Below, piece after piece: positions 1 to 8,510 of a DNA stretch of 64,000 nt (position 1 is the stretch's first letter; each line of letters opens with the position of its first letter). This DNA is from Isosphaeraceae bacterium (GTDB taxonomy: Bacteria; Planctomycetota; Planctomycetia; Isosphaerales; Isosphaeraceae). The position numbers were made by a program, and so were the translations under genes. The notes beneath the pieces were generated by a model. The model had not been told where the DNA came from. It worked only from the letters and a program-made list of their open reading frames with translations, and ran no database searches. The stretch is taken from positions 434,001 to 498,000 of the forward strand of contig BPJS01000001.1 in NCBI GenBank assembly GCA_026004735.1, given 5' to 3'.

Positions 1-13
1 CGGAGGTCTTCAT
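1..13 (-). CDS. Possible 5' end of a gene leaving the left edge
   Basis: Only four codons are inside the window (Met-Lys-Thr-Ser). On the minus strand an ATG is preceded by AGGAG with about 9 bases between, which is a good ribosome binding site in this GC-rich setting. It would be transcribed in the same direction as the NagB gene beside it. No function can be given. The start is inferred only from the AGGAG-ATG arrangement. Confidence 0.35.
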
Positions 14-187
14 GGACGGTTCTCCTACAGCCGTACGGATGCCAACAGCGTACGAGCGGGGGAGCGATCGGCAAGGGATGACGGGTCTCTGGGGCGTGCG
101 AATCGCCCGCAGGCGCTGGGGGCGTTGCCGGGGTCGGGGCCGGGGGGTGGACGCGCAGTCCGGTCGCGGCGGGGCCGCTGGCCGTTC

Positions 188-967
188 TCAGAGCCGGGCC
201 GCAGCCGCGCGGTCGATCAGCCAGGTGACCTTCTCGGGGACGGTCTGGAGCAGGGAGGCGGGGAGCTGGGCCGTGCGGGGGCCGAACACGGCCCGGGCGA
301 CGGCCTCGGCCTTGTTGGCGCCGAAGGCCAGGATCAGGATCGACCGGGCGGCCAGGATCGTTGCCGTGCCGAGCGTCAAGGCCCGGCGGGGGACGGCGGC
401 CTCCGAACCGCCGAAGTCGCGGGCGGCGTCGGCGATCGTGACGGGGTCGAGCCTGGTCAACCGGGTGGGCAGCCGCAGGGCCTGGTCGAGGGGCAGGTCG
501 CTCGGTTCGTTGAAGCCGATGTGGCCGTTGCGGCCGATGCCGAGCAACTGGAGGTCGATGCCGCCGTCGGCCTCGATCCAGCGGTCGAAGGCGGCGCAGT
601 GCTCGGCCGCGAAGGCCTCGGGCACGGTGCCGTCGAGAATGTGGGCGCGGTGGGGAGGAAGATCGACGTGTTGAAAAAGATGTTTATACATGAAGGCATG
701 ATAGCTATTTGGGTCGAGCGGGGCAATCGGGTAGTACTCGTCGAGGTTGTAGGTGGTGACGTTGGCGAAGCTGAGCTGGCCGGCGCGGTGGCGTGCGACG
801 AGGTCGGCGTAGACGGGGATGGGGGTGGATCCGGTGGCCAGGCCGAGCACGGCGCGGCCGCGGTCGGCCCGGGTCGAGGCGATGGCCGAGGCGATCCGGT
901 CGGCGGCGAGGCGGCAGGCTTGGGCAGGGTCGTCGCAGACGAGAACGGTTCCGGCGGGAGTCTGCAT
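188..967 (-). CDS. nagB: Glucosamine-6-phosphate deaminase (NagB)
   Basis: Cytoplasmic isomerase-deaminase that converts glucosamine 6-phosphate to fructose 6-phosphate and ammonia, joining amino-sugar breakdown to glycolysis. The 259-residue protein has the family length. Visible motifs are the phosphate-binding GLATGSTP (42-49), LDEY with the catalytic Asp (75-78), and GIGRNGHIGFNEP (143-155) with the catalytic His and Glu. The Asn before GH, where E. coli has Asp, matches my memory of Bacillus-type enzymes and is not taken as a defect. The ATG is the first Met that leaves the family N-terminus intact; the open frame continues upstream only as an antisense-like shadow over the PIG-L gene. 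The stop of the PIG-L deacetylase lies 56 bases upstream on the same strand, so the two probably form an operon. Confidence 0.93.
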   Translation of the reverse strand: MQTPAGTVLVCDDPAQACRLAADRIASAIASTRADRGRAVLGLATGSTPIPVYADLVARHRAGQLSFANVTTYNLDEYYPIAPLDPNSYHAFMYKHLFQHVDLPPHRAHILDGTVPEAFAAEHCAAFDRWIEADGGIDLQLLGIGRNGHIGFNEPSDLPLDQALRLPTRLTRLDPVTIADAARDFGGSEAAVPRRALTLGTATILAARSILILAFGANKAEAVARAVFGPRTAQLPASLLQTVPEKVTWLIDRAAAARL

Positions 968-1023
968 GGATCGAAGCGCTTGAGAGGCGGCGGCGGGTGG
1001 GGGGAGGAGTGCGGGCAGGGTGT

Positions 1024-1980
1024 TCAGGTGGTGGCCGGTTCGGGGGTGGGGCTGGAGCCGGGCAGGAGGGTGTGGCAGGAGACGGGGTCGAGGTGGCCGG
1101 AGAGGATCCCCAGCGCGATTTGGATCGGGTCCATCAGCGAAAGGTAGGAGCGGACCGGGTCGTACTGTTCGACCTGGAACAGCTCGACGCCGATGAAGCG
1201 ATCCTCGAACCGGGAAGAGCGGCTGGCCGCGGGGTTGTGGCCCTCGGACCATTCGCGGGTCAGAGCGGCGTAGGCCCGGCCGAGGTGGGAGCAGAATTCG
1301 AAGTAGTCGGTGAGGATCAGTTGGGAGGCGTGGCAGTGGATGGCCCACTGTTTGGCGCGTTCGGCCTCGGTGTCGTAGGGGAAGTAGGCGTTGGGGCGGG
1401 GCAGGGGTCCCCAGGGGGTCCAGCCGGTCAGGACGAGGGTGTCGCTCAGATGGGCGCCGAGCAAGCCGATGGCCGTGAGAGCGCGGGTCATGCGGTGGGC
1501 CAGGTGGGCGTCGGTGGCCGGGGGGAGGATGACGGCGCCGGGTTTGCGGGCGATGAACCAGTCGACGATCTTGTCGAGGTCGTTGGCCGAGGGGGTGTAG
1601 CCCGGTGAGCGGTAGGCGTCCAGGTCCCAGCAGACCGGTTCGGCGCCGAGGACTTCGCATTCGAGGCGGAACTCGCGTTCGCGGACGGCGACTTTTTTCT
1701 GGTCGTCGAGCCAGGGGGCGTCGACATTGCGCTCGCCGGTGAAGACCAGGACCTCGATGACCGGCAGGCCGCGTTTGATGGCGTATTCGTGGAGCAGGCA
1801 GGCGGCGGTGATGGCGCCGTCGTCGGCGTGGGGGCAGAGCATCACCAGAGGACGGTCAGGAGCCAAGGCGTCGCGGAGGATGGTACGGACGTCGGTCAAC
1901 TGGCCGTGGGTTCCGCTGCCTGCGACGGTTTTGAGGACGGCGTCGAAGGCGGGTTGCCAGTGCGTACAACGCGAGGGCAT
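1024..1980 (-). CDS. PIG-L family N-acetyl-sugar deacetylase
   Basis: Zn-dependent deacetylase of the PIG-L/LmbE family, which removes acetyl groups from N-acetylglucosamine-type substrates. The 318-residue protein has the metal-binding motif CPHADDG (49-55) after a hydrophobic strand, and a second ligand region TDAHLAHR (156-163) in place of the usual HPDH block. No signal peptide is seen, so it is probably cytoplasmic. It directly precedes nagB in the same orientation, which suggests successive deacetylation and deamination of an amino sugar. Some bacteria have NagB fused to a PIG-L domain; here they are separate genes in the opposite order. The exact substrate (free, phosphorylated or conjugated GlcNAc) cannot be read from sequence. 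Confidence 0.85.
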   Translation of the reverse strand: MPSRCTHWQPAFDAVLKTVAGSGTHGQLTDVRTILRDALAPDRPLVMLCPHADDGAITAACLLHEYAIKRGLPVIEVLVFTGERNVDAPWLDDQKKVAVREREFRLECEVLGAEPVCWDLDAYRSPGYTPSANDLDKIVDWFIARKPGAVILPPATDAHLAHRMTRALTAIGLLGAHLSDTLVLTGWTPWGPLPRPNAYFPYDTEAERAKQWAIHCHASQLILTDYFEFCSHLGRAYAALTREWSEGHNPAASRSSRFEDRFIGVELFQVEQYDPVRSYLSLMDPIQIALGILSGHLDPVSCHTLLPGSSPTPEPATT

Positions 1981-2239
1981 GGGGGGAGGCTCGATCCCGG
2001 TTAGGGGCGGTCAGGGCGATGCGGCAAAACGGTCGAGGCGCATCGCGCGCGGGCTGATCCTGCCGGATGGGGAGCGGACGCCTTCCATTGTGCGGCCGGC
2101 ATGGCGGGGCGTCAACCGAGCCTGGAGCGAGACGGAGGAGCCGGCCGTTCGGAATTGACGGGCGTGGCGGCTGGCTGTAGACCTGCGCGGCTTAAGCCGG
2201 AGGATTTCGACGTTTTCCGGGGTTGATCGAGGTGAGGCG

Positions 2240-3754
2240 GTGGGCGTGGGGCGTGGGCGACGGTGGGCAGTGGCGGTGGTGGTGGTTGGGGTGCTGGTCT
2301 TGGCGCCGTTTGCGCGGCGGCTGGTCCGGCCCACGCTCTTTGGCGACGACGTGGTGCGGATTGCGCAGATCCGGAATGAGAGTCTGGGGGAGGTGTTGCG
2401 GCGGCCGTTCAACGAGCATCTGGCGCCAGGTCATGGGCTGTTGACCTGGGTGGCCTGGGAGCTATGCGGGCGCCGGTTGGTGGCGGCGCCGTGGACGTTC
2501 GCGGTGAGTGCGTGGCTGTCGTATGGGGTGATGCTGGGGGTTTTGGGCTGGGCGGTGTGGAGGCGAGGTGGGGGGCGGGCGGTGGCGCTAGGGGTGGTGG
2601 CGTGGGCGGGGCTGTCGTGGCTGACGATCGAGGTGATGGCCTACCATTCGGGGAGTGGGTTTGTGTGGGCGCTGGCGGCGACGGTGGGGGCGTGGGCGCT
2701 GGCGGGGCCATCGTGGCGGGCGAGGGTGGGGGCGATGGTCTGCGCGGCGGTGGCGCCGACGTTTTCGGCGATAGGCGTGCTGGCCGGGCCGGCCGGCGCG
2801 GTGGGGGGTTGGTGGGCTGACGAGTCGGTGGGGTCGGAACGGGTGGCGGGGCGTCGGCGGGCTGGTGCGGCGCTCGCGCCGCTGGCAGGCACGCTGATGT
2901 ATCTGGCGGTGGCCGTGGCGGCGCACCACGGGCTGACGGTGGCGCGGGGGTTGGAACGGCGGGTGGATCTGGGGGTGGGGCTGCTCGCGGCCGGGCGGGC
3001 GGTGGCGCGGGTGTTGCCGTGGGCGGCGGTGGGAGGTCGGCCGGCGTGGTCGGCGCCATTGGGCTGGGCGGATGCGGTCGGGGGGGCCGTGGTGGTGGGA
3101 GTGGTTCTGGCGGTGGCCTGGCGAACCCGGCAGTGGGCGTGGGCCTTCGCGGGGTTGGTGCTGACCGGCGGCGGGTATGGGTTGACGTATCCGTTCCGGT
3201 ACGAGGGGTCGTCGGAGTGGCTGTTGCGGGTGGATCGGTATCACTTGTTCCCGCAGGTGGGTTTTGCGCTTTGGGTGGCGATGCTGGGCCGGTGGGCGGT
3301 GCGGCGCTGGCCGGGGCTGGGCGGGGCGTGGTCTGGGCCGCTGGTGGCGGCGGTGCTGGTGGTGCTCCAGGGCCGGCAGATCGACCAGCGGCTGCGGTTT
3401 TACGAGTTTGCCGAGCAGGGTCGGGTGCTGGCCGCGCTCGAGGAACTGGAGGCGGTCTGCCGGGTCGAGGGAATCACCCGCACGCAGGCGCTAGCGGCGC
3501 TGGAGCCGATCCGGACCAGTTGGCTGCATCCGGAGCGCCACGGGACGACGGTGCTGGCGATGCTTGGTCCGACGGTGCCGAAGAGTCGGGTGCCGGATGG
3601 CGCGGTGCGGGAACGGCTGCTGGAGACGTTGAGCGGGCCAGCGCGTGAGGCGCTCTGGGGGGGGGATGGACGTGACGCGGTACGTGCAGCCCGCGGAGGC
3701 AGCCGCGGGGGCGGAAGCGGGTGGGTCGGAGGCGGCGGTTCTGGTGCGGACTGA
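2240..3754 (+). CDS. Polytopic membrane protein, glycosyltransferase-like; C-terminus probably frameshifted
   Basis: A 504-residue protein with a GTG start and roughly nine or ten hydrophobic segments from residue 9 to about 385. An early FGDD (about 35-38) and a following EHLAP are reminiscent of polyprenol-phosphate-sugar-dependent GT-C membrane glycosyltransferases, but no family is firmly recognised. After the last membrane segment there is an approximately 90-residue soluble part. The last 30 or so residues are a Gly/Arg-rich low-complexity run, unlike the rest. They begin exactly at a nine-G run (3657-3665), after which another frame becomes the convincing one. I infer that the natural protein may continue into the next entry. 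A GAGG sits a few bases before the GTG. Confidence 0.7.
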   Translation: MGVGRGRRWAVAVVVVGVLVLAPFARRLVRPTLFGDDVVRIAQIRNESLGEVLRRPFNEHLAPGHGLLTWVAWELCGRRLVAAPWTFAVSAWLSYGVMLGVLGWAVWRRGGGRAVALGVVAWAGLSWLTIEVMAYHSGSGFVWALAATVGAWALAGPSWRARVGAMVCAAVAPTFSAIGVLAGPAGAVGGWWADESVGSERVAGRRRAGAALAPLAGTLMYLAVAVAAHHGLTVARGLERRVDLGVGLLAAGRAVARVLPWAAVGGRPAWSAPLGWADAVGGAVVVGVVLAVAWRTRQWAWAFAGLVLTGGGYGLTYPFRYEGSSEWLLRVDRYHLFPQVGFALWVAMLGRWAVRRWPGLGGAWSGPLVAAVLVVLQGRQIDQRLRFYEFAEQGRVLAALEELEAVCRVEGITRTQALAALEPIRTSWLHPERHGTTVLAMLGPTVPKSRVPDGAVRERLLETLSGPAREALWGGDGRDAVRAARGGSRGGGSGWVGGGGSGAD

Positions 3755-4112
3755 CGGTTTGCGTCCGTTGGGCGAGGGTTGGTATCAGGGGCGGGGCGGG
3801 TTGGCGTTTGCGGAGTATGCGCTGGGGCCGGTCGAGGGCCGGGCGCTGGGTTTGCGGCTGGGGGTCAGTCTGCCCGATGGGCCGATGACGAAGCTGCCGC
3901 CGGTTGAGGTCTGGTGGAGTGGCTCGGATGGGAGTTGGTCCGAGACGCGGCGTGTGACATGGCGGCCACCGGCCGGGGCCGGCGCGGCGACGGCGGTTGT
4001 GCCGCTGGAGGTGATGCCGCATTGGGGCGATCCGGCGGCGGCGCGCCGGCTGCGGGTGGCGGTGCGGATGCCGGGGCGGGTGGGGATCGAAGCGCCGCGG
4101 CTGGTGCGGTGA
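3666..4112 (+). CDS. Soluble domain, either a separate small protein or the displaced C-terminus of the upstream gene
   Basis: A 148-residue frame from an ATG directly after a nine-G run, overlapping the end of the upstream membrane-protein frame by 89 bases. The composition is normal for a folded beta-rich domain (many Val, Trp, Arg and Pro) with no membrane segments or signal peptide. No family is recognised. Removing one G from the nine-G run would join this frame to the membrane protein and give a product of about 620 residues. If it is instead translated separately, the G run could act as its ribosome binding site, and GTG at 3645 is an alternative start. Which reading is right cannot be decided from one sequence. 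Confidence 0.55.
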   Translation: MDVTRYVQPAEAAAGAEAGGSEAAVLVRTDGLRPLGEGWYQGRGGLAFAEYALGPVEGRALGLRLGVSLPDGPMTKLPPVEVWWSGSDGSWSETRRVTWRPPAGAGAATAVVPLEVMPHWGDPAAARRLRVAVRMPGRVGIEAPRLVR

Positions 4113-4129
4113 AGGGGGCCAAACCGGTC

Positions 4130-4660
4130 TCAGAGCAGCGATTCGTCGAACAGCCGGGCGCGAAACCGGGACCATTCGGTGGCGCGTTGGGTGTCGGGAT
4201 GCTGGTTCAATTCGGCGGTGATGCGGTGGTCGAGCATGGCGATCCGGTCCGAGAGGACGTGGATGGCGGCCAGGGCGAGTTGTTCGGCGGCGGCCGGGTG
4301 GTTCTGGCGGAGGCGGCGGTGAGCCTCGCGGGTGAGGGTCAGGTAGGTGACCGGCGTCAGGGTTCGCGCCGAGAAGTCTGGGGCGGCGTTGCGGAAGAAG
4401 GTGGTCAGGCCGAACAGGGAGGGGGCGTTGATCTCGACGATCGCTTCGGCGTGGGCGCCCGGGCGACTGCGGGAGATCAGGACCTGGCCGTCGATCAGGA
4501 AGAAGACCAGGTCGTTGGGACGGCTTTCGTCGAGCAGGACGGCGTCTGCCGGCGCCTGATGCTCTTCGAGCGATTCGAGGATGATCTGGCGGGCCTCGGC
4601 GTCCATCTCGGGCAGCCAGTTGGCCTCCAGAAACCGCCGGGCGATGGGGGGAGAGACCAT
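4130..4660 (-). CDS. Cyclic nucleotide-binding (cNMP/Crp-like) domain protein without DNA-binding domain
   Basis: A 176-residue protein that is essentially one cNMP-binding fold. A short N-terminal helix region (LPEMD...ILESLEEHQ) leads into the beta-roll with VLLDESRPNDLVFFLIDGQV (about 42-61), an alanine-rich middle with the FGL phosphate-cassette position, and the C-terminal helix. Crp/FNR regulators carry about 70 further residues of helix-turn-helix, which are absent, so a direct transcription-factor role is unlikely; a sensor or partner-binding role is inferred. An in-frame ATG lies 12 codons upstream, but the ATG chosen is preceded by AAAGG at a workable distance. The gene is convergent with the upstream membrane protein, with only 17 bases between the stops. 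Confidence 0.75.
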   Translation of the reverse strand: MVSPPIARRFLEANWLPEMDAEARQIILESLEEHQAPADAVLLDESRPNDLVFFLIDGQVLISRSRPGAHAEAIVEINAPSLFGLTTFFRNAAPDFSARTLTPVTYLTLTREAHRRLRQNHPAAAEQLALAAIHVLSDRIAMLDHRITAELNQHPDTQRATEWSRFRARLFDESLL

Positions 4661-4919
4661 GTGCCGCTTACCTTTCCGTCCGCAGAGGGCAGACACTGGG
4701 AGAGGAGGGAGAGTCCGACCGAAGCGGTGGTTCGGTGGGCTGTTGCGTCGATCGCGCGGGGATCGGTGGGCAACGGTGCGGGTTGCTATGGGAAAAATAG
4801 TCTGGGATCGCGTCTTGCCAAGGCCGATTGTAACGGATAGGCCGTTGGTGTGGTCTTGGGGTCGAGGTCAGGGAGTGGGTTGAGCGGGCCGGAGGGGACC
4901 GACGGCGAAGGGACTCGCC

Positions 4920-6929
4920 ATGACGCGACCGAGGATCGGCGGACTTTTGGTGGTGGTGGCGGGACTGGCCGGATGCATGGCCGCCCCGCAGCCGGTCACG
5001 CGGCGGATGGAATTGATCAAGCCGCCGGTGGACGATCCGGATGCGCCGCAGGCGCGGCCTCCGGCCGATCCCTTCCGCGAGCCGCCGATGCGCGACCTGA
5101 ACCGCTATTTTCCGGGTCTGCGTCGCGGTCCGGCATATGCGCCCGACCCGGGGCTGGAATCCGTGCCGCGCCGTTTCGCCGAACCCCCGGCCGATGCGGC
5201 CGAGGCCGAGACCAGCCCGCCGGCAGAAGAGTCGCTCTCGAGCCGGCCGGAGCCGGCAGCTCGACCGCGGACCGTCGCCAGCGCGGCGAGCCAGCGCCTC
5301 GGCCGCCCCCTCGCGCAGGATCGGCCGCGTGCCATTGAATCCGGGGTGGATCGGGCGTCGGCCGAGTTGGTCGAGGACGCGGGCCGGATTCCGCGGCTGC
5401 CCGAGGCGATCGTCGTTGAGGTGGACCCAAGCTGGGTGGACCGCGTGCCGGTGGCTCGAGGTCGAGAATCGAGCGGGCCGACATCGGCCCAGCCCGAGGT
5501 CCCCACCGGCGCGATCCACCTTGGAGCGGCCGTCGGGCCAGAGCCGGGACTCGCTCCCGGGTCGGAGGCCAACCTGCCGGCCGCGGACCTGCCCGCACCC
5601 GCGGCGGACTTGCCCCCACCGGCTCGACGCGAGCCGCCCCACGTCCCGCCCGATCCGTTCGCCGAATGGTCCGGGTCGACCCCACCGGCGTCGGCATCGG
5701 CGGCTGACTTGTCTCCGGATAACGGCCCTTTGGAGGGTCTGCCGGATCAGGCGGTTGGGCGAGAATCGCCGGTGTCCGAACCATCTGGGGCGGTGATGGC
5801 CGGTCGGCCGGTCGGGGACGTTCCAACCGGCGCCGGGTTGGTGATCGAACCAGATGAGGTGTCGCGCCAGGCCGGAGAGCAGGAGCAGATCGCGGAGGGG
5901 GAATCGGTCCTGATCGCCGAGCCGCCTCTGGCCGGGACCCTGGTCGGGAGCGAGCCGCCCGCGGCCGCGGAGGGTCGGCTGGTCGCCGAGGAGCGGTCGG
6001 CAGATCCGTCGGTCCACGAGGTGGCGACGACTGCGCCGCAGCCGAGCGCGGTCCAGGAGCCGACCGGAGTGATGCTGCCGGGGGCGCCCCACGAGGGTGG
6101 CTTCGCCTTGGTCGTCACGGGGTCCGTGTCAGACCCGACTGGCGCCGAGCGGCCGGCGATGGATGGGGCGGAGCCGGCCGACGCGTTGAGCGCCGATCGA
6201 GCCGACCCGATTGTCTCCATGCCAGCGCCGCCCGAACTCGCGCCGCTCGAAACCGCCGAACCGCCAACCCTGGCCGTCGCGGTTCCGGCCGCGCCCGGTC
6301 CGGTTAACTCGGCGTCGATCCCGCCGGCACAGGTGCAGGCATTAGATGAAGGGCAAGGAATGCTGGTTATGGAGGAGTTGGAGGGGTTGGCGGGGGTTGG
6401 GTCGTCTGGGTGGATGGGGGATCAGGCGAAGGGTTTGTCGGTTGAGCGGCCGGTTGAGGAGGGGAAGGCGGTCGAGGCGGGGTCGGGTCGCCAACGGAAA
6501 CGCTGGGGTTTGCCGGCGTTGGCTTGGCCTCGGCTGCCGCGGCGGGTGGGGGGGGATCGATCCTGGTGGGATGGGGTGCATGCCTCGGCGCCGCCGCCGC
6601 AGTTTCCGCCGACGTATTATGCGGTGCGTCCTGGCCCGGGGACGCTGGTGGCGCCGCCCGACGCTGCGGTGCGGGCGTCGGCGGTGGTTGGGTTGGAGGC
6701 GGAGCCGGCGCGGGGTTTGGGCGGGGCAGGACGGCCTGTGCCGACGGTGGGGCCGACGCGCGTTCTGGAGGATGCGCATCGCGGGCTACAGGGTCCGGAG
6801 CCCGCGGCGGCGCCACCGCGTCCGGCGGAGCGGGGGCCGTGGTGGCGGCTCCGGTTGGGTGGTGGGCTGAACCGCAAGGCCCGACCCGAGGCCGCCTCCG
6901 GCGTGGTTGCGGCGTCGGCCGAGAGGTGA
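4920..6929 (+). CDS. Large Pro/Ala/Glu-rich lipoprotein of unknown function
   Basis: A 669-residue protein with a short lipoprotein signal: Arg near the N-terminus, a hydrophobic stretch, then the lipobox LAGC with Cys19. It is therefore predicted to be exported and lipid-anchored. Most of the chain (about 30-480) is low-complexity, acidic and rich in Pro, Ala, Glu and Ser, with repeated PPAD-like pieces. That looks like a disordered linker rather than an enzyme. The last 180 or so residues are more basic and aromatic, with several Trp and a YYAV segment, and end in a basic tail. The coding DNA changes abruptly from C-rich to G/T-rich near 6345. No domain is recognised. It is divergent from the cNMP-binding gene. 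Confidence 0.65.
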   Translation: MTRPRIGGLLVVVAGLAGCMAAPQPVTRRMELIKPPVDDPDAPQARPPADPFREPPMRDLNRYFPGLRRGPAYAPDPGLESVPRRFAEPPADAAEAETSPPAEESLSSRPEPAARPRTVASAASQRLGRPLAQDRPRAIESGVDRASAELVEDAGRIPRLPEAIVVEVDPSWVDRVPVARGRESSGPTSAQPEVPTGAIHLGAAVGPEPGLAPGSEANLPAADLPAPAADLPPPARREPPHVPPDPFAEWSGSTPPASASAADLSPDNGPLEGLPDQAVGRESPVSEPSGAVMAGRPVGDVPTGAGLVIEPDEVSRQAGEQEQIAEGESVLIAEPPLAGTLVGSEPPAAAEGRLVAEERSADPSVHEVATTAPQPSAVQEPTGVMLPGAPHEGGFALVVTGSVSDPTGAERPAMDGAEPADALSADRADPIVSMPAPPELAPLETAEPPTLAVAVPAAPGPVNSASIPPAQVQALDEGQGMLVMEELEGLAGVGSSGWMGDQAKGLSVERPVEEGKAVEAGSGRQRKRWGLPALAWPRLPRRVGGDRSWWDGVHASAPPPQFPPTYYAVRPGPGTLVAPPDAAVRASAVVGLEAEPARGLGGAGRPVPTVGPTRVLEDAHRGLQGPEPAAAPPRPAERGPWWRLRLGGGLNRKARPEAASGVVAASAER

Positions 6930-6969
6930 TCGGCGAGGCGAGCGGGTTGGTCGGTGGTGGCCGGTCGGT

Positions 6970-8478
6970 TTAATCGGCTGGTCCGAGCCGGGCGATCTCG
7001 CGGAGGGGGGGGAGCTGGTCGAGGGAATCGTGGCGGGTTGCCTCGGCGAAGCGCCGTAGGGCCAGTTCGAGGTGGTCGGCCAGCTCGGGGTATTGGTCAA
7101 CGACGTTATTCTGGTCCCAGCGGTCTTCGGGCTTGCGGTAGAGTTCGACGGATCGGGGCGGGTCGTCGGGGTCGGCCGTCAGGGGCACAATCAGGTGCCA
7201 ATGATGCGTGCGGATGGCGAATTCCTCGAGGTCCATTCCGAGGCAGGCGTAGTCGCGCAGTTTGGAGGACTCGCCGCGGACTAACGGCAGCCAACTGGCG
7301 CCGTGGAGGGGTGGGACGTCGGCGGGGGGGGCGGCTCCGACGGCCTCGAGGATGGTCGGGAGGAGATCGACCGGTTGGACCAGGGCGCGGTGACGGCGGC
7401 CGCCGCACTCGGCGCGGGGCATGCGGAGGATCAGCGGGGTGTGGATCAGTTCCTCGTAGAGCCAGGGTCGGAAACGGCGGACGAAGCCGTGTTCGCCGAG
7501 TGGTTCGCCCTGGTCGGCGGTGAAGAGGATGAGGGTGTCGTCGAGGCGTCCGAGGCGATCTAGAGCGTTGAGGAGCCGGCCCAACTGGGCGTCGAGCAAG
7601 CTGATGCAGCCGGCATAGGTGCGGCGGAGTCGGAGCAGTTCGGTCTCGGAGAGGACGTCGCCGACCAGGCCCGGTGGCACGTCGATCAGCACGCGGGTGG
7701 TGGTCAGGTCGAAGGGGGCCTCGTCGGCGAGCATCTCGGGGGCGATGTCGCCTTCGGCGTCGGTTTCGAAGGTGTCGGGTTCGATGGTGGCGTAGAGGTC
7801 GCGGTAGGGAGGCGGGGGGTCCCAGGGACCATGGGGGCAGAACAGGTCGAGCCAGAGGACAAACGGTTCGGCGGGATGAGTGGCGTGGCGTTCGAGCCAG
7901 CCGATGGCCGAGTCGATCGAGCGGGCGACGTTGGTGGCGGCTGGGTCGCGGTTGAGGCCTAAGGCGGCGCGGTTGCGGAGGTAGCGGGCCCAGCGGTCGA
8001 TCCAGGTGGGGCGGTCGGGATCGTCGTCGGGAGGCAGGGGCAAGCCGGGTTCGGCGTCGACGGCCGGGGCCGCGGCGGCGCGGGGGTCGGTGGGTGGGAT
8101 GTAGGGGTCGTAGCCCGAGCCGCGAATCCAGATCACCTCGTCGAAGCCGCGGCCGAAGCCCAGGCCTGGTTCGCGGAGGTAGGGGACGTCGGAGATGTAG
8201 ATCGAACGGATGCCGGAAGCGGCCAGGAAGTCGGGGAGGATGGGCGTTTCGGGGTCGAGCGGTCCCCAGCCCTGGTCAGGGTCGGCGAAGCCATAGCGTC
8301 CGGTCCACCAGGAGCGGCGGGTGGGGATGGTGGTCAGGTTGTCGGCGAAGTGCTGGTCGAAGACGACGCCCTCGGCAGCGAGCCGGTCGAGGTTCGGGGT
8401 CTCGATCCAGGGGTTTCCGTAAGTGCCCAGGAAACCCAGATGGAGCGCGTTGGCCGAAATCACCAGGACGTTGGGCAT
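6970..8478 (-). CDS. Sulfatase-family (alkaline phosphatase superfamily) protein with replaced active-site residues
   Basis: A 502-residue protein with the sulfatase layout: an N-terminal strand ending in LGTYG, PNLDRLAAEGVVFDQHF (28-44), the DLFCPHGPWD block (211-220), a late metal motif FTADQGE (319-325), and the C-terminal block with VQPVDLLPTILEAVG. Three expected catalytic features are changed. The CxPSR formylglycine site reads T-I-P-T-R (50-54), so Thr stands where Cys or Ser is modified. The first metal-ligand strand reads VISANALH without the Asp pair. The later DHG reads DQG. It has no signal peptide. It may be catalytically dead, or may use Thr50 as a phosphatase-like nucleophile. 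The gene upstream on the same strand, 32 bases away, is plsC. Confidence 0.85.
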   Translation of the reverse strand: MPNVLVISANALHLGFLGTYGNPWIETPNLDRLAAEGVVFDQHFADNLTTIPTRRSWWTGRYGFADPDQGWGPLDPETPILPDFLAASGIRSIYISDVPYLREPGLGFGRGFDEVIWIRGSGYDPYIPPTDPRAAAAPAVDAEPGLPLPPDDDPDRPTWIDRWARYLRNRAALGLNRDPAATNVARSIDSAIGWLERHATHPAEPFVLWLDLFCPHGPWDPPPPYRDLYATIEPDTFETDAEGDIAPEMLADEAPFDLTTTRVLIDVPPGLVGDVLSETELLRLRRTYAGCISLLDAQLGRLLNALDRLGRLDDTLILFTADQGEPLGEHGFVRRFRPWLYEELIHTPLILRMPRAECGGRRHRALVQPVDLLPTILEAVGAAPPADVPPLHGASWLPLVRGESSKLRDYACLGMDLEEFAIRTHHWHLIVPLTADPDDPPRSVELYRKPEDRWDQNNVVDQYPELADHLELALRRFAEATRHDSLDQLPPLREIARLGPAD

Positions 8479-8510
8479 GGACGGGGAGGCCCGGTTGAGG
8501 AGAGGAGAGG

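Noticed and set aside
188..967. NagB with a missing catalytic Asp (Asn in GRNGHIGFNEP)
   Set aside because: The Asn form is normal for the Bacillus-type subgroup as I recall, so not treated as a defect.
4668..6092. 474-residue minus-strand frame opposite the lipoprotein gene
   Set aside because: Arg/Pro-rich translation, no motif. The plus-strand frame has a lipoprotein signal and a proper start.
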